DNA of 64,000 nucleotides from the NCBI RefSeq assembly GCF_003441595.1, contig NZ_CP031848.1, positions 124,001 through 188,000 on the forward strand, written 5' to 3'. Made by a program: the position numbers and the translations under genes. Under the pieces are notes generated by a model. It searched no databases and was not told the DNA's origin. It saw only the letters and a program-made list of their open reading frames with translations. Origin of the DNA: Marinobacter sp. Arc7-DN-1 (lineage in GTDB: Bacteria; Pseudomonadota; Gammaproteobacteria; Pseudomonadales; Oleiphilaceae). This document shows positions 17,677 to 28,705 of the stretch, in pieces (position 1 is the stretch's first letter; each line of letters begins with the position of its first letter).

Positions 17677-19749
17677 ATGGCAGGGCTGATAGGCATTGGT
17701 CTGACCGGCATCCTCAGTAATCAGGCGGCACTGAATACCACGGGTAACAACATCACAAATGCCAACACACCTGGCTACAGCAGACAGGAAGTCCAGTTTG
17801 AAACCCAGAAAGGACAGCGTACCGGAGCCGGAACCATTGGTAGTGGCGTTAACGTCGCCAATATCCGCCGCCTTGCCAATGAGTATCTGGTTCAGCAGGT
17901 GCGGGAAGACAGCACCCTTTATGGTGAACAGGAAGCTCTCAATTCAGAGCTTTCCCGGCTTGATAACCTGCTTGGGGGCGAGTCCACCGGTCTGAACACA
18001 GCCCTGAATAACTTTTTTGCCAGTCTCCAGAATGCCGCCGAGGACCCGACGTCTTTGCCTCAGCGCCAACTGGTGCTGAGCGAGGCCCAGCAGGTCGTTA
18101 ACCGGTTCCAGGCGCTGAACCAGGAGTTCATCCAGCAGCGGGAATCCATCAAGACTCAGATGCAGCAGGGTGTAAAGGATGCCAATACCCTGATCAGGAG
18201 CATCGCAGAACTGAACCTGGCGATATCCGAGTCCCCGGGCATCGCCCAGGGCAGGATGCCCAATGAGTTGCTGGACAAGCGCGACGAAAAACTGCGCCAG
18301 CTTTCGGAACTGGTGAATATCAAGGTGACGCCCACAGATGGCAGCCAGGTGAACGTATCGCTCTCGAACGGTCTTTCCCTGGTGGTTGGCAGCAACGCGG
18401 CAACCTTCGGAACCCGGGAAAATGCCGAGGATCCGACGCGTCTGGAGTTTACGCTCAGTAATGGCGGGCGCACCTTGAACGTCGACGAACAGATTGCCGG
18501 GGGTAAGCTCGGAGGTCTCCTGCGGTTTGATAACGAGGGGCTCAAGCCGGCATTTGATGAGCTGGGCCGGATTGCCATTGCACTGTCGGATACCATGAAC
18601 CAACAGCATGAAATTGGCATGGATCTGGAGGGCGACCTGGGGGGGCTGTTCTTCACCGATATCAACTCAATTGAAGCCCAGCGTGGCAGAGTGGTGCCCA
18701 ATGGCAACAATCAGGTGTCCGGCGCTGGCCAGCTGGCGGTGGAAATAACCGACAGTTCCGCGCTGCCAGCCGGCCGATGGACATTACAGTTCAGCGGTGA
18801 CGGCCGGAGCTATGAGCTGATCAATCAGGAAACCGGCAAGACCGAAAACCAGGGACGTTTGCCGGATCCGGTGCAGTCCGAAATCAGTATGCCCGGGTTC
18901 AACATCCGGGTGGAGGGCGGTACCTTCAGCGCCGGTGACAAATACCTGATCCAGCCCGGCCGGAATGCGGCCGAAAGTATTGGCCTGGAAGTGAGACGCG
19001 AGGAAGACTTGGCGCTTGCCAGCCCGATTCGGGCGAGGGAAGGGGGGTATAACCCCGATACAACTGAGACTCGGGAAAATAACCTGGGCACCGGGCAGAT
19101 TAATCAGGGGAAGATGCTGAACGTCCGTAATCCTAATACCAATGGATTGCTTGAGGGGTTCAGGAATAGCGGCGAGCTGGCTAATGGGCCAATGAAAATC
19201 GCGTTCGAAAATAATGGTACGGACATCGTGTACCGGGTTTACGATGGGTCTGACACGGAAATCAGTGCCTCTGATTACCCAACAGGGGTGCCTTATGATC
19301 CTCAGAAGATCAATCTGGTTTTTGGCGGTGACACGTCAGACGGTGCTCTTTACCAGGGCTATCAGTTCGAGATGACGGGTGAGCCCGCCAATGGCGATGT
19401 TTTTACTGTTGAATACAACGACAATGGCATATCCGACAATCGCAACGCCGAGCTACTTGCGGCTTTGGGTACCCAGAACACCATGAATGGTGGCACCCAG
19501 AATTTTACCGAGGGTTATGCCGGTCTGGTGGAAGACATCGGGGTAAAAACCCGTCAGAGCCAGTTGGATGTGGATGCCGGCAAAACCCTGCTGGAGCAGT
19601 CAACCAACCAGCGGGAATCGGTGTCCGGAGTCAACCTGGACGAGGAAGCCGGCCGGCTCATTCAATACCAGGCCGCATACAATGCCTCAGCCCAGGTGAT
19701 GTCGGTGGCTCAGGACCTGTTCAATACCCTGTTACAGAGTTTCCGGTAA
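17677..19749 (+). CDS. flgK: flagellar hook-associated protein 1 FlgK (long form)
   Basis: FlgK links hook and filament. The 690-residue product keeps the conserved N-terminus (GLTGILSNQAALNTTGNNIT, NANTPGYSRQEV) and C-terminus (GVNLDEEAGRLIQYQAAYNA, AQVMSVAQDLFNTLLQ). It is longer than the roughly 550-residue enterobacterial form. The additional surface segment at about residues 455-590 has looser, more AT-leaning codons than the conserved ends. A good GAAGGAG site precedes ATG 17677. It lies just after flgJ and 18 bases before flgL. Confidence 0.96.
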   Translation: MAGLIGIGLTGILSNQAALNTTGNNITNANTPGYSRQEVQFETQKGQRTGAGTIGSGVNVANIRRLANEYLVQQVREDSTLYGEQEALNSELSRLDNLLGGESTGLNTALNNFFASLQNAAEDPTSLPQRQLVLSEAQQVVNRFQALNQEFIQQRESIKTQMQQGVKDANTLIRSIAELNLAISESPGIAQGRMPNELLDKRDEKLRQLSELVNIKVTPTDGSQVNVSLSNGLSLVVGSNAATFGTRENAEDPTRLEFTLSNGGRTLNVDEQIAGGKLGGLLRFDNEGLKPAFDELGRIAIALSDTMNQQHEIGMDLEGDLGGLFFTDINSIEAQRGRVVPNGNNQVSGAGQLAVEITDSSALPAGRWTLQFSGDGRSYELINQETGKTENQGRLPDPVQSEISMPGFNIRVEGGTFSAGDKYLIQPGRNAAESIGLEVRREEDLALASPIRAREGGYNPDTTETRENNLGTGQINQGKMLNVRNPNTNGLLEGFRNSGELANGPMKIAFENNGTDIVYRVYDGSDTEISASDYPTGVPYDPQKINLVFGGDTSDGALYQGYQFEMTGEPANGDVFTVEYNDNGISDNRNAELLAALGTQNTMNGGTQNFTEGYAGLVEDIGVKTRQSQLDVDAGKTLLEQSTNQRESVSGVNLDEEAGRLIQYQAAYNASAQVMSVAQDLFNTLLQSFR

Positions 19750-19767
19750 CGGTTGAGGTGATGTGAC

Positions 19768-21012
19768 ATGATCAGAATTTCATCACAACAGATTTTTTCC
19801 GGCGGCATCAACCGCCTTCAGGAGCTCAATACCAGCCTGAATAACACCCAGCAGCAAATCTCCACTGGCAAACGGGTGAATAAGCCCTCAGATGATCCGG
19901 TGGCGGCCGCCCGTATTCTAAAACTGGATCAGGAATTGTCGCGGGTCGAGACCTATCAGCGCAACGCCACTTTGGCTGACAACCGCCTGAAGCAGGAAGA
20001 GAGTGCGTTGGCCAGCTCGATTGACGTGATCCAGCGCATCCGCGAACTGACGGTGCAGGCGGGCAATGGGTCGTTGTCAGCCGATGACAGGCGTTCCATT
20101 TCCTCAGAGCTGGAGGAGCGTCTGGGGCAGTTGGCAAACATCGCCAATACCCGGGATGCTTCGGGTGAATACATCTTCAGTGGATTTCAGGGCCAGACAC
20201 CTGCTTTCGCAAAGGATGGCGCAGGTGACTGGACATATCAGGGTGATGAAGGTCAGCGGGTACTGGAAATTGATGATGGCGTAACCGTGCCGATCAGTGA
20301 TCACGGTAAGGGTATTTTTGTAGACGTGCCCAAGGCGGTCTCAGTAACGGCAAAGTCTAATGGTGCAACCCCTCCTACTCCTCCTGGTTATATTTCGGGG
20401 CTTGAGGTTGTGGCGCCGAAAGATCTAAGGGATGCCTTTGGCAGCGATGTGCCAGATGACCTTGAAGTTAGTGTCGATGATGATGGCTCCGGCGTATTAG
20501 AAATTACGGTCACAGATCCGAGAACAGGTAACACTATTCAAACTGAGCCTCTGAATCCCGTAGTCGGAGAAGAGTTTCAAGTGGCGGGTATAAAGCTCAC
20601 CATCAATGATTCGCAAGATCAGGACTCGTTCACCCTGGGGATTAACGATAGGCAATCCGTCTTCGGCACCATAAAAAACCTGATTGACGGGCTTGAGGGC
20701 ATTGCCAAAGGTTCCCCCCGTGGTGATGCCGAATACGATGCCCTGATCGCCGAGTCGCTGACCAACCTCGACAACGCCCAGGAAAGTATCATCCTGAAGC
20801 AGACCGAGCTGGGCGGCCGGATGAACGCCGTGGAGTCTACCAAGACCTTTCTTGAGGATTCGTCCGTCTATACCAACGAAATCCGGTCCCAACTGCAGGA
20901 TGTGGACTACGCCGAAGCAATCAGTAACCTGAGTTTCCAGAGCTTCGTGCTTCAGGCGGCCCAGCAGTCCTTTGCGCAGGTTTCGCAGCTGTCTCTGTTT
21001 GATCGGTTGTAA
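19768..21012 (+). CDS. flgL: flagellar hook-associated protein 3 FlgL (long form)
   Basis: FlgL is the second junction protein between hook and filament and the last gene of the operon. The 414-residue protein has the flagellin-like N-terminal helices (RLQELNTSLNNTQQQISTGK, VNKPSDDPVAAARIL) and C-terminal helices (SQLQDVDYAEAISNLSFQSF, LQAAQQSFAQVSQLSLFDRL). Family members are usually nearer 300 residues. The extra region at about residues 190-290 is Asp/Val-rich and encoded by visibly less GC-rich DNA. The tRNA-Leu promoter follows at 21050. Confidence 0.95.
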   Translation: MIRISSQQIFSGGINRLQELNTSLNNTQQQISTGKRVNKPSDDPVAAARILKLDQELSRVETYQRNATLADNRLKQEESALASSIDVIQRIRELTVQAGNGSLSADDRRSISSELEERLGQLANIANTRDASGEYIFSGFQGQTPAFAKDGAGDWTYQGDEGQRVLEIDDGVTVPISDHGKGIFVDVPKAVSVTAKSNGATPPTPPGYISGLEVVAPKDLRDAFGSDVPDDLEVSVDDDGSGVLEITVTDPRTGNTIQTEPLNPVVGEEFQVAGIKLTINDSQDQDSFTLGINDRQSVFGTIKNLIDGLEGIAKGSPRGDAEYDALIAESLTNLDNAQESIILKQTELGGRMNAVESTKTFLEDSSVYTNEIRSQLQDVDYAEAISNLSFQSFVLQAAQQSFAQVSQLSLFDRL

Positions 21013-21049
21013 ATATCTGAAGCTGTGGACAGTTGTGTCTGCTGGCTTA

Positions 21050-21077
21050 TTGCTTTCGCGATTAAGCTCAGTATAAT
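21050..21077 (+). promoter_or_regulatory. sigma-70 promoter of tRNA-Leu
   Basis: TTGCTT (21050-21055), a 16-bp spacer and a perfect TATAAT (21072-21077) lie 17 bases before the tRNA. Strong tRNA promoters of this form are common; readthrough into queA is possible because no terminator is seen between them. Confidence 0.8.
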
Positions 21078-21094
21078 CCCCCACACTCTCCGAT

Positions 21095-21181
21095 GGCGGC
21101 GTGGTGAAATTGGTAGACACGACGGATTCAAAATCCGTTGGGGTAAAACCCGTGGCGGTTCGAGTCCGCCCGCCGCTACCA
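21095..21181 (+). tRNA. tRNA-Leu (anticodon CAA)
   Basis: The 87-nt gene folds as a class II tRNA with a long variable arm. The acceptor stem GGCGGCG pairs with CGCCGCT (one G-U), the D arm is GTGAAATTGGTAGACAC, the anticodon stem-loop ACGGA-TTCAAAA-TCCGT has CAA at 21129-21131, and the T arm is GGCGG-TTCGAGT-CCGCC. The 3' CCA is encoded. Confidence 0.97.
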
Positions 21182-21217
21182 TCTTTTTTTCCTTCGGCGT
21201 CGTTAACAGTCCATTCC

Positions 21218-23457
<2,240 letters not shown>

Positions 23458-23486
23458 TCTATTCGCTTAACCAACGGAGATATTCA

Positions 23487-23849
23487 ATGAAATCAATTAA
23501 AATGCTCGTTGCCGGCCTGATGGCTCTGATGCCTGCGCTGGCCATGGCTCAGGACCCGGGTGCGCCGGGGATGGGCGTTATGGGTCAGGTAATCTTTTTC
23601 GGCGGCTTCATCCTGATTTTCTACTTCCTGATCTGGCGTCCGCAGTCCAAGCGTGCGAAAGAGCACAAGGCGTTGATGTCTGGCCTGAACAAGGGTGACG
23701 AAGTCGTGACCTCCGGTGGTGTTGCCGGCAAGATCACCAAGGTAACGGACGATTTCATCGTTGTTGAAATTGCCGACAATGTCGAAATCAAGGTCCAGAA
23801 AGTCGCTGTTGCCGCAGCCCTGCCCAAGGGCACGCTCAAGGACATCTGA
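23487..23849 (+). CDS. yajC: preprotein translocase subunit YajC
   Basis: YajC is the small membrane partner of SecDF and YidC. The 120-residue protein has a hydrophobic N-terminal region, then the main membrane helix (VIFFGGFILIFYFLIWRPQSKRAKEHK) and a soluble domain with GLNKGDEVVTSGGVAGKI and VTDDFIVVEIADNVEIKVQK, all standard for the family. ATG 23487 follows ACGGAGATATTCA. It lies between tgt and secD as in most gammaproteobacteria. Confidence 0.96.
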   Translation: MKSIKMLVAGLMALMPALAMAQDPGAPGMGVMGQVIFFGGFILIFYFLIWRPQSKRAKEHKALMSGLNKGDEVVTSGGVAGKITKVTDDFIVVEIADNVEIKVQKVAVAAALPKGTLKDI

Positions 23850-23864
23850 GCGAGGGCCATTTGG

Positions 23865-23931
23865 CCGGCCATCCATGGTGGCCGGACTGAATCCTCCTGG
23901 CTGAAACACCAAGGCCGGCCTGTTGGCCGGC
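23865..23931 (+). other. two GGCCGGC hairpins between yajC and secD
   Basis: Two short perfect stems lie in this 95-base gap: CCGGCCA/TGGCCGG at 23865-23885 with a 7-nt loop, and GCCGGCC/GGCCGGC at 23914-23931 with a TGTT loop. The second ends about 14 bases before the secD start. Neither is followed by a T run, so they are more likely mRNA-processing or stability elements, or partial attenuators, than terminators. The arms also share a GGCCGG core and could pair with each other in alternative folds. Confidence 0.5.
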
Positions 23932-23944
23932 TACAAGGGATCCC

Positions 23945-25819
23945 ATGCTGAACAAGTATCCGCTTTGGAAAAACCTGGTTATCCTGGTCGCGCTTGTGAT
24001 CGGGTTTATCTACGCTTTACCCAACCTCTTTCCCGACGACTACGCCATCCAGATTACCGGCGCACGCAGCAGCACCGAAGTGAATGCCGGTGTGCTCGAC
24101 AGGGCCGTTAATGTCCTCGAGAGCCAGGGAATTGAGGTGAAAAGCAGTACTCTTCAGGATCGGGATGCTCTGATCCGCCTGACCAGTTCTGATGACCAAC
24201 TGCGGGCCCGCCCCCTTGTGCAGGCCGCCCTGAGTAATGAGTATCTGGTTGCCCTGAATATGGCAGCGTCCACACCCGATTGGCTGAGAAGCCTAGGTGC
24301 AGGTCCGATGAAGCTTGGTCTTGATCTGCGTGGCGGCGTGCACTTCCTCCTTGAAGTGGATATGGAAACGGCGGTAAGCCAGCGCCTTGAGGCCATGTCC
24401 GGCCAGATCAAGCGGGAATTGCGGGAAGCGCGCATTCGTTATCGCGGCGGTGATCTCGAGAACGATCGCAAGATTGTTCTCACCTTCCGGGATGAAGCTT
24501 CCCGTGCGGAAGCCTTCGATCTGGTACGCGATCAGTACAATGAGTTTCTGCTGGATGAACAAACCGAGGGGGATGAATTCCTGCTGGAGCTGAGGCTGTC
24601 CGAAGCTGAGGTCCAGGCCATCCAGGATTACGCTCTGGAGCAAAACCTCACAACGATCCGGAATCGGGTTAACGAACTGGGCGTGGCCGAGCCGCTGGTT
24701 CAGCAGCAAGGCAATGATCGAATCATTGTCGAGCTTCCGGGCGTGCAGGATACCGCCCAGGCCAAGCGGGTTCTCGGTGCCACGGCGAACCTCGAATTCC
24801 GGATGGAAGCCCGTCCGGATGCGCCGGCCAGTGAAACGGAACAGTTCAGTTTCCGGGACCAGCCCCAGCGAACCGCACGACTTGAGCGGGACGTTATTGC
24901 CACTGGTAATAACGTGGCCAACGCCCAGCAGGCCTTCGATGAAAACGGTCAGCCCCAGGTTAATATCACCATGGATTCGGTAGGTGGCGACCTGATGAAT
25001 CGGGCCACGCGCAACGCGATCGGCCGCAGGATGGCGGTACTCTTTATCGAGTATCGGACAGAGACCGGAACCCGCATGGTCGACGGTGAACCAAAAGAAT
25101 TTGAAGAGCGCGTTGTGGAGAAGGGCATTATCAGCCTTGCCACTGTGCAATCCGCTCTGGGCAGCAGCTTCCGTATCACCGGGCTGGATTCGATCCCGGA
25201 GGCTGCGGAACTGGCGCTTCTGTTGCGTGCCGGTGCGCTTGCCGCTCCCATGTATTTCGTTCAGGAACGCACCATAGGGCCAAGCCTCGGGCAGAAAAAT
25301 ATTGACGCCGGGATGATGTCCGTTTTACTCGGCTTTGGCCTGGTCATGCTTTACATGCTGGCCTACTACCGGGGCTTTGGCATGATCGCGAATACATCAC
25401 TGGCCCTCAACCTGATGTTGCTGATCGCGTCCATGTCCATTCTGTCAGCCACCCTCACCTTGCCGGGTATTGCCGGTATCGTTCTTACGGTCGGTATGGC
25501 CGTGGATGCCAATGTGCTTATCTTTGAGCGGATAAAGGAAGAGCTGAAGGCCGGCGCTCCGCCCCAGACCGCGATCAACGCCGGTTACTCCCGGGCGTTC
25601 GTGTCTATATTTGATGCCAATATCACTACGCTGTTGGTGGCCGTTATCCTCTTTGCCATGGGCTCCGGACCGGTCAAAGGCTTCGCGATAACACTGTGTA
25701 TCGGTATCCTGACGTCAATGTTCTCTGGCCTGATGGTCAGCCGCAGCATTGTTAACCTGGTTTATGGTGGCCGAAGGGTCGAGAACCTGTCGATCGGAGG
25801 AAAGCTCGCCAATGTCTGA
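23945..25819 (+). CDS. secD: protein translocase subunit SecD
   Basis: SecD with SecF uses the proton gradient to pull preproteins through SecYEG. The 624-residue protein has an N-terminal membrane helix, a large periplasmic region with the conserved LGLDLRGGVHFLLEVDMETA, and about five C-terminal helices. These include RAGALAAPMYFVQERTIGPS, LTVGMAVDANVLIFERIKEE and FVSIFDANITTLLVAVILF. The conserved aspartates in GMAVDANVLIFERI are present. Its last bases overlap secF (ATGTCTGA), so the two subunits are translated together. Confidence 0.97.
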   Translation: MLNKYPLWKNLVILVALVIGFIYALPNLFPDDYAIQITGARSSTEVNAGVLDRAVNVLESQGIEVKSSTLQDRDALIRLTSSDDQLRARPLVQAALSNEYLVALNMAASTPDWLRSLGAGPMKLGLDLRGGVHFLLEVDMETAVSQRLEAMSGQIKRELREARIRYRGGDLENDRKIVLTFRDEASRAEAFDLVRDQYNEFLLDEQTEGDEFLLELRLSEAEVQAIQDYALEQNLTTIRNRVNELGVAEPLVQQQGNDRIIVELPGVQDTAQAKRVLGATANLEFRMEARPDAPASETEQFSFRDQPQRTARLERDVIATGNNVANAQQAFDENGQPQVNITMDSVGGDLMNRATRNAIGRRMAVLFIEYRTETGTRMVDGEPKEFEERVVEKGIISLATVQSALGSSFRITGLDSIPEAAELALLLRAGALAAPMYFVQERTIGPSLGQKNIDAGMMSVLLGFGLVMLYMLAYYRGFGMIANTSLALNLMLLIASMSILSATLTLPGIAGIVLTVGMAVDANVLIFERIKEELKAGAPPQTAINAGYSRAFVSIFDANITTLLVAVILFAMGSGPVKGFAITLCIGILTSMFSGLMVSRSIVNLVYGGRRVENLSIGGKLANV

Positions 25820-26765
25820 AGATCAGAAGCAACCGTTTGATTTTATGGGGCTTCGGAAGATTGCTTCCGTCGTCTCGATCGCACTTATCCTGGTGTCCGT
25901 TGCCCTGCTGGCCACCCGTGGATTGAACTTTGGCATGGATTTCACTGGCGGCACATCGGTCGAGTTCGAGTATGCCGAGGCGCCGCAGCTCGATGAAATA
26001 CGCTCCAGGCTGGACGCCGCGGGTTATGAACAGTTTTCCGTGCAGAATTTCGGCGCGGACACCATTGTTCTGGTACGGATGGCCGAGGCCGGCAACGATA
26101 AGCTTGCCCCTGAAGTTACCCGCACGCTCGAAGCCGGCGGAGTTGAGCTTGAACTGATCAGTTCCGAGTTCGTTGGTTCTCAGGTGGGCAAACAGCTCAA
26201 AGAGGACAGCGGTCTGGGGTTGCTGATCGCGCTGGCGGTGGTGCTGATTTATGTGGGCATGCGCTTTCAGTTCAAGTTCGGTATCGCATCGGTCGTGCCG
26301 CTGGCTCACGATGTCATTATTGTACTTGGTGTGTTCGCACTGTTTCAGTGGACGTTTGATCTTACCGTTCTGGCGGCACTTTTGGCGGTCATCGGTTACT
26401 CTCTGAACGACACCATTGTTGTCGCTGACCGTATTCGTGAGAACTTCCGGAAGATACGGGTTGGTGAGCCCTGGGATGTTATCAACCAGTCCATTCACCA
26501 GACCATTAGCCGGACAATCAATACCTCCGGGACTACCCTGGTGGTTCTGCTTGCGCTGTACTTTTGGGGCGGTGAGGCGATCAATAACTTCGCGCTTGCC
26601 CTGATTATCGGGGTGGTGGTTGGTACCTACTCGTCGATCTATGTGTCTGCAAACCTCCTGATGGTGATGGGTGTTTCCCGTGAAGATCTGATCATACCGC
26701 CGAAAGAAGGTGCTGCGGATGCGGACGAGGAAGAGCAGCCGCCGGAGTGGCTGAACCGGATGTAG
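25812..26765 (+). CDS. secF: protein translocase subunit SecF
   Basis: SecF completes the SecDF membrane complex. The 317-residue protein carries NFGMDFTGGTSVEFEYAEAP after the first helix. It also has the C-terminal transmembrane block with the conserved AVIGYSLNDTIVVADRIREN, NQSIHQTISRTINTSGTT and FALALIIGVVVGTYSSIYVS motifs. ATG 25812 overlaps the secD stop by eight bases. A very strong terminator follows 30 bases after its stop. Confidence 0.97.
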   Translation: MSEDQKQPFDFMGLRKIASVVSIALILVSVALLATRGLNFGMDFTGGTSVEFEYAEAPQLDEIRSRLDAAGYEQFSVQNFGADTIVLVRMAEAGNDKLAPEVTRTLEAGGVELELISSEFVGSQVGKQLKEDSGLGLLIALAVVLIYVGMRFQFKFGIASVVPLAHDVIIVLGVFALFQWTFDLTVLAALLAVIGYSLNDTIVVADRIRENFRKIRVGEPWDVINQSIHQTISRTINTSGTTLVVLLALYFWGGEAINNFALALIIGVVVGTYSSIYVSANLLMVMGVSREDLIIPPKEGAADADEEEQPPEWLNRM

Positions 26766-26796
26766 GATAGGAGCTTCTGCGCCCTTAGTAGACACA

Positions 26797-26840
26797 GACA
26801 CAAAAAAACCGCCACATAACGTTGGCGGTTTTTTTGTGTC
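26797..26840. terminator. bidirectional terminator between secF and the convergent suhB-like gene
   Basis: A perfect 18-bp inverted repeat (26797-26814 and 26823-26840) with an 8-nt loop has a CCGCCA/TGGCGG core. It is flanked by a run of seven A on the left and seven T on the right. This gives a rho-independent terminator for both converging units. Confidence 0.95.
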
Positions 26841-26857
26841 CGGAAGAGTCTGAAGTC

Positions 26858-27670
26858 TTAGCGGGGTAAACGCCCCCGGAAGGGATGAAGCACCTTTAGG
26901 ATTTCGCGGAACAGTTTCGGATTGGCTACCACCAGTTGGCGTGCGTTGCCGGTGGATGGGTTGCCCGAAAAATCGCCAGTCAGTGCGCCGGATTCCATCG
27001 CCAGTGTGACACCGAGATCGAGTTCCGCGGCTTCCGGACGGAAAATGATTGCGGCGTCCATAAGCCCGGCAGATACACGGGCGATATCGAGTACCACGCA
27101 GCCGGAGGTGCGGAACATGCCGGAGTCCCGCGCGAGAACCGCGGCCATTTCACCCCAGAGCAGAGGATCTTCGCTCTTGCGTGCCTGGTCGAGCAGGTTG
27201 GTGGCGATGGCTGCATTTCCCGCTTGCCTGATTTCCGACGCGCGTACGCGACGGCTGTTCAGGGCAGCGCCATGGCCCCGGCTGGCAGAGTATTCCTCGC
27301 CGGTGACGGGGTTCACCAGAAGCAGGTTTTCAACACGGTTATTCTTTTTCTGGGCAAGGGCCAGGGCAAATTCAGGGATGCCCCTGAGGAAGTTTTCACG
27401 GCCCAGAACCGGGAAAATATGCCAGCTTTTCTCGCTGGTGCCGGCATTCGCTTCATTCAGAGGGGCGATGCTGTGGTCCTTGTAGGCCTTTTCGAGTTGC
27501 TCGGCAAAATTGTCGTATATTGACTGCTCAACCCGCTCCAGCTGGAGACGGCGTTCTGAGTCGTCTTTGCCGGTGGGTTCCTGGCGCTCGAAATGGGCTT
27601 TCAGATAATCGGACCCCTGACGCGCGACGCGCAGGGCCATTTTAATCGCTGGTTGCATCTGAGTGTTCAT
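26858..27670 (-). CDS. suhB: SuhB-like inositol monophosphatase-family protein lacking metal ligands
   Basis: The 270-residue protein aligns along its length with the inositol monophosphatase fold (PAIKMALRVARQGSDYLKAH, GEEYSASRGHGAALNSRRV, TSGCVVLDIARVSAGLMDA, VVANPKLFREIL). Its position next to trmJ is that of suhB in gammaproteobacteria. The catalytic signatures are altered: the EESG site reads LNEANAG, and DPLDGTxNF reads FPVLGRENF. The WDxAAG region reads LDLGVT with only one aspartate retained. Phosphatase activity is therefore unlikely. Escherichia coli SuhB has a separate role as a Nus-complex factor in rRNA antitermination that does not need catalysis, so that role is the better guess. 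ATG 27670 matches the family start. Confidence 0.82.
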   Translation of the reverse strand: MNTQMQPAIKMALRVARQGSDYLKAHFERQEPTGKDDSERRLQLERVEQSIYDNFAEQLEKAYKDHSIAPLNEANAGTSEKSWHIFPVLGRENFLRGIPEFALALAQKKNNRVENLLLVNPVTGEEYSASRGHGAALNSRRVRASEIRQAGNAAIATNLLDQARKSEDPLLWGEMAAVLARDSGMFRTSGCVVLDIARVSAGLMDAAIIFRPEAAELDLGVTLAMESGALTGDFSGNPSTGNARQLVVANPKLFREILKVLHPFRGRLPR

Positions 27671-27841
27671 TATCCGGGTGTGTGGAGGCCGGGTATGATA
27701 GCAAAAGATCACCCCGCTTGTATGTTTTTTGACTCAGCAATAGCACGGATAACCAGAGGTTGCGGGTTCTCCGGAGGGGCAGGGTGCCGGTGGTTTCTGA
27801 TATCATTGCCGCCCTGATCAACAACCTTGGGCCCGATTACA

Positions 27842-28705
27842 ATGCACAAAAGCGCACTTCCACAGGAAGGGACGGAGACATTTCAGGATCAGATCCGGAT
27901 TGTTCTGGTGGAGACCTCCCATTCGGGCAACATTGGTGCTGTGGCCCGGGCCATGAAGAATATGGGATTGGGTAATCTCTGGCTGGTTAATCCGTGCACT
28001 TTTCCGGATGAGACCTCCTATGCCCGTGCAGCGGGCGCATCCGATGTTCTCGATCGTGCGCAGGTGGTTTCCTCGCTGGATGAGGCGCTGGCGGATTGTG
28101 TTCTGGTGATGGGTACAAGCGCCCGGGGAAGAAAGGTGCCCTGGCCGGTCTGCGCGCCGCCAGAGGCAGCCGCTGCCGCCGCCGGACATGCGGAAGACGG
28201 GCCGGTTGCCCTGGTGTTCGGCCGGGAGAACCATGGCCTGAGCAACGACGAGTTGCAGCGCTGCCATTATCACATTCACATACCCTCCAATCCGGATTAC
28301 AGCTCCCTGAATCTGGCGATGGCGGTGCAGGTGATGTGCTATGAATTGCGGATGTATTACCTGCGCAGCCTTGAAGGTGGGGAGGGGGGCCCATATCTGA
28401 AGTCGATGACCCGGCCCGGGGATGAGGGTTGGGATGTGCCGCCGGCCAGAGTTGAGGATGTGGAAGGGTTTTTCGGGCACCTGGAGCAGATGCTGATTGA
28501 TGTGGATTTTCATCGACGCGAGAATCCCAGGCAACTGATGACACGCTTGCGGCGACTGTTTCAGCGAGCCAGACTTGATCAGATGGAAATCAATATTCTC
28601 CGGGGCATTCTCACTGCCGTACAGAAGGCAGCGGGCGCCCGGGGCAACAGTAAACCAGCTGAGGCCGGTAGCACGGCGACGGAACAGGACAATGGCCATG
28701 TTTGA
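27842..28705 (+). CDS. trmJ: tRNA (cytidine/uridine-2'-O-)-methyltransferase TrmJ
   Basis: TrmJ methylates the 2'-hydroxyl at position 32 of tRNAs using S-adenosylmethionine. The 287-residue SPOUT protein has the N-terminal [20 protein letters not shown] and [14 protein letters not shown]. The knotted cofactor site is built from [20 protein letters not shown] and [22 protein letters not shown]-terminal helical extension ([20 protein letters not shown]) is present as in family members. ATG 27842 is preferred; a TTG five codons earlier is in frame. It is divergent from suhB with about 170 bases between starts and overlaps cysE. Confidence 0.95.
   Translation: MHKSALPQEGTETFQDQIRIVLVETSHSGNIGAVARAMKNMGLGNLWLVNPCTFPDETSYARAAGASDVLDRAQVVSSLDEALADCVLVMGTSARGRKVPWPVCAPPEAAAAAAGHAEDGPVALVFGRENHGLSNDELQRCHYHIHIPSNPDYSSLNLAMAVQVMCYELRMYYLRSLEGGEGGPYLKSMTRPGDEGWDVPPARVEDVEGFFGHLEQMLIDVDFHRRENPRQLMTRLRRLFQRARLDQMEINILRGILTAVQKAAGARGNSKPAEAGSTATEQDNGHV

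Noticed and set aside
21095..21181. tRNA-Leu as a prophage or island attachment site
   Set aside because: No integrase gene, no repeated tRNA 3' end and no foreign-looking block follow; queA begins at once.
21101..21217. N-terminal extension of queA through the tRNA
   Set aside because: The frame is open but runs through tRNA-Leu, and similarity to QueA begins only at 21218.
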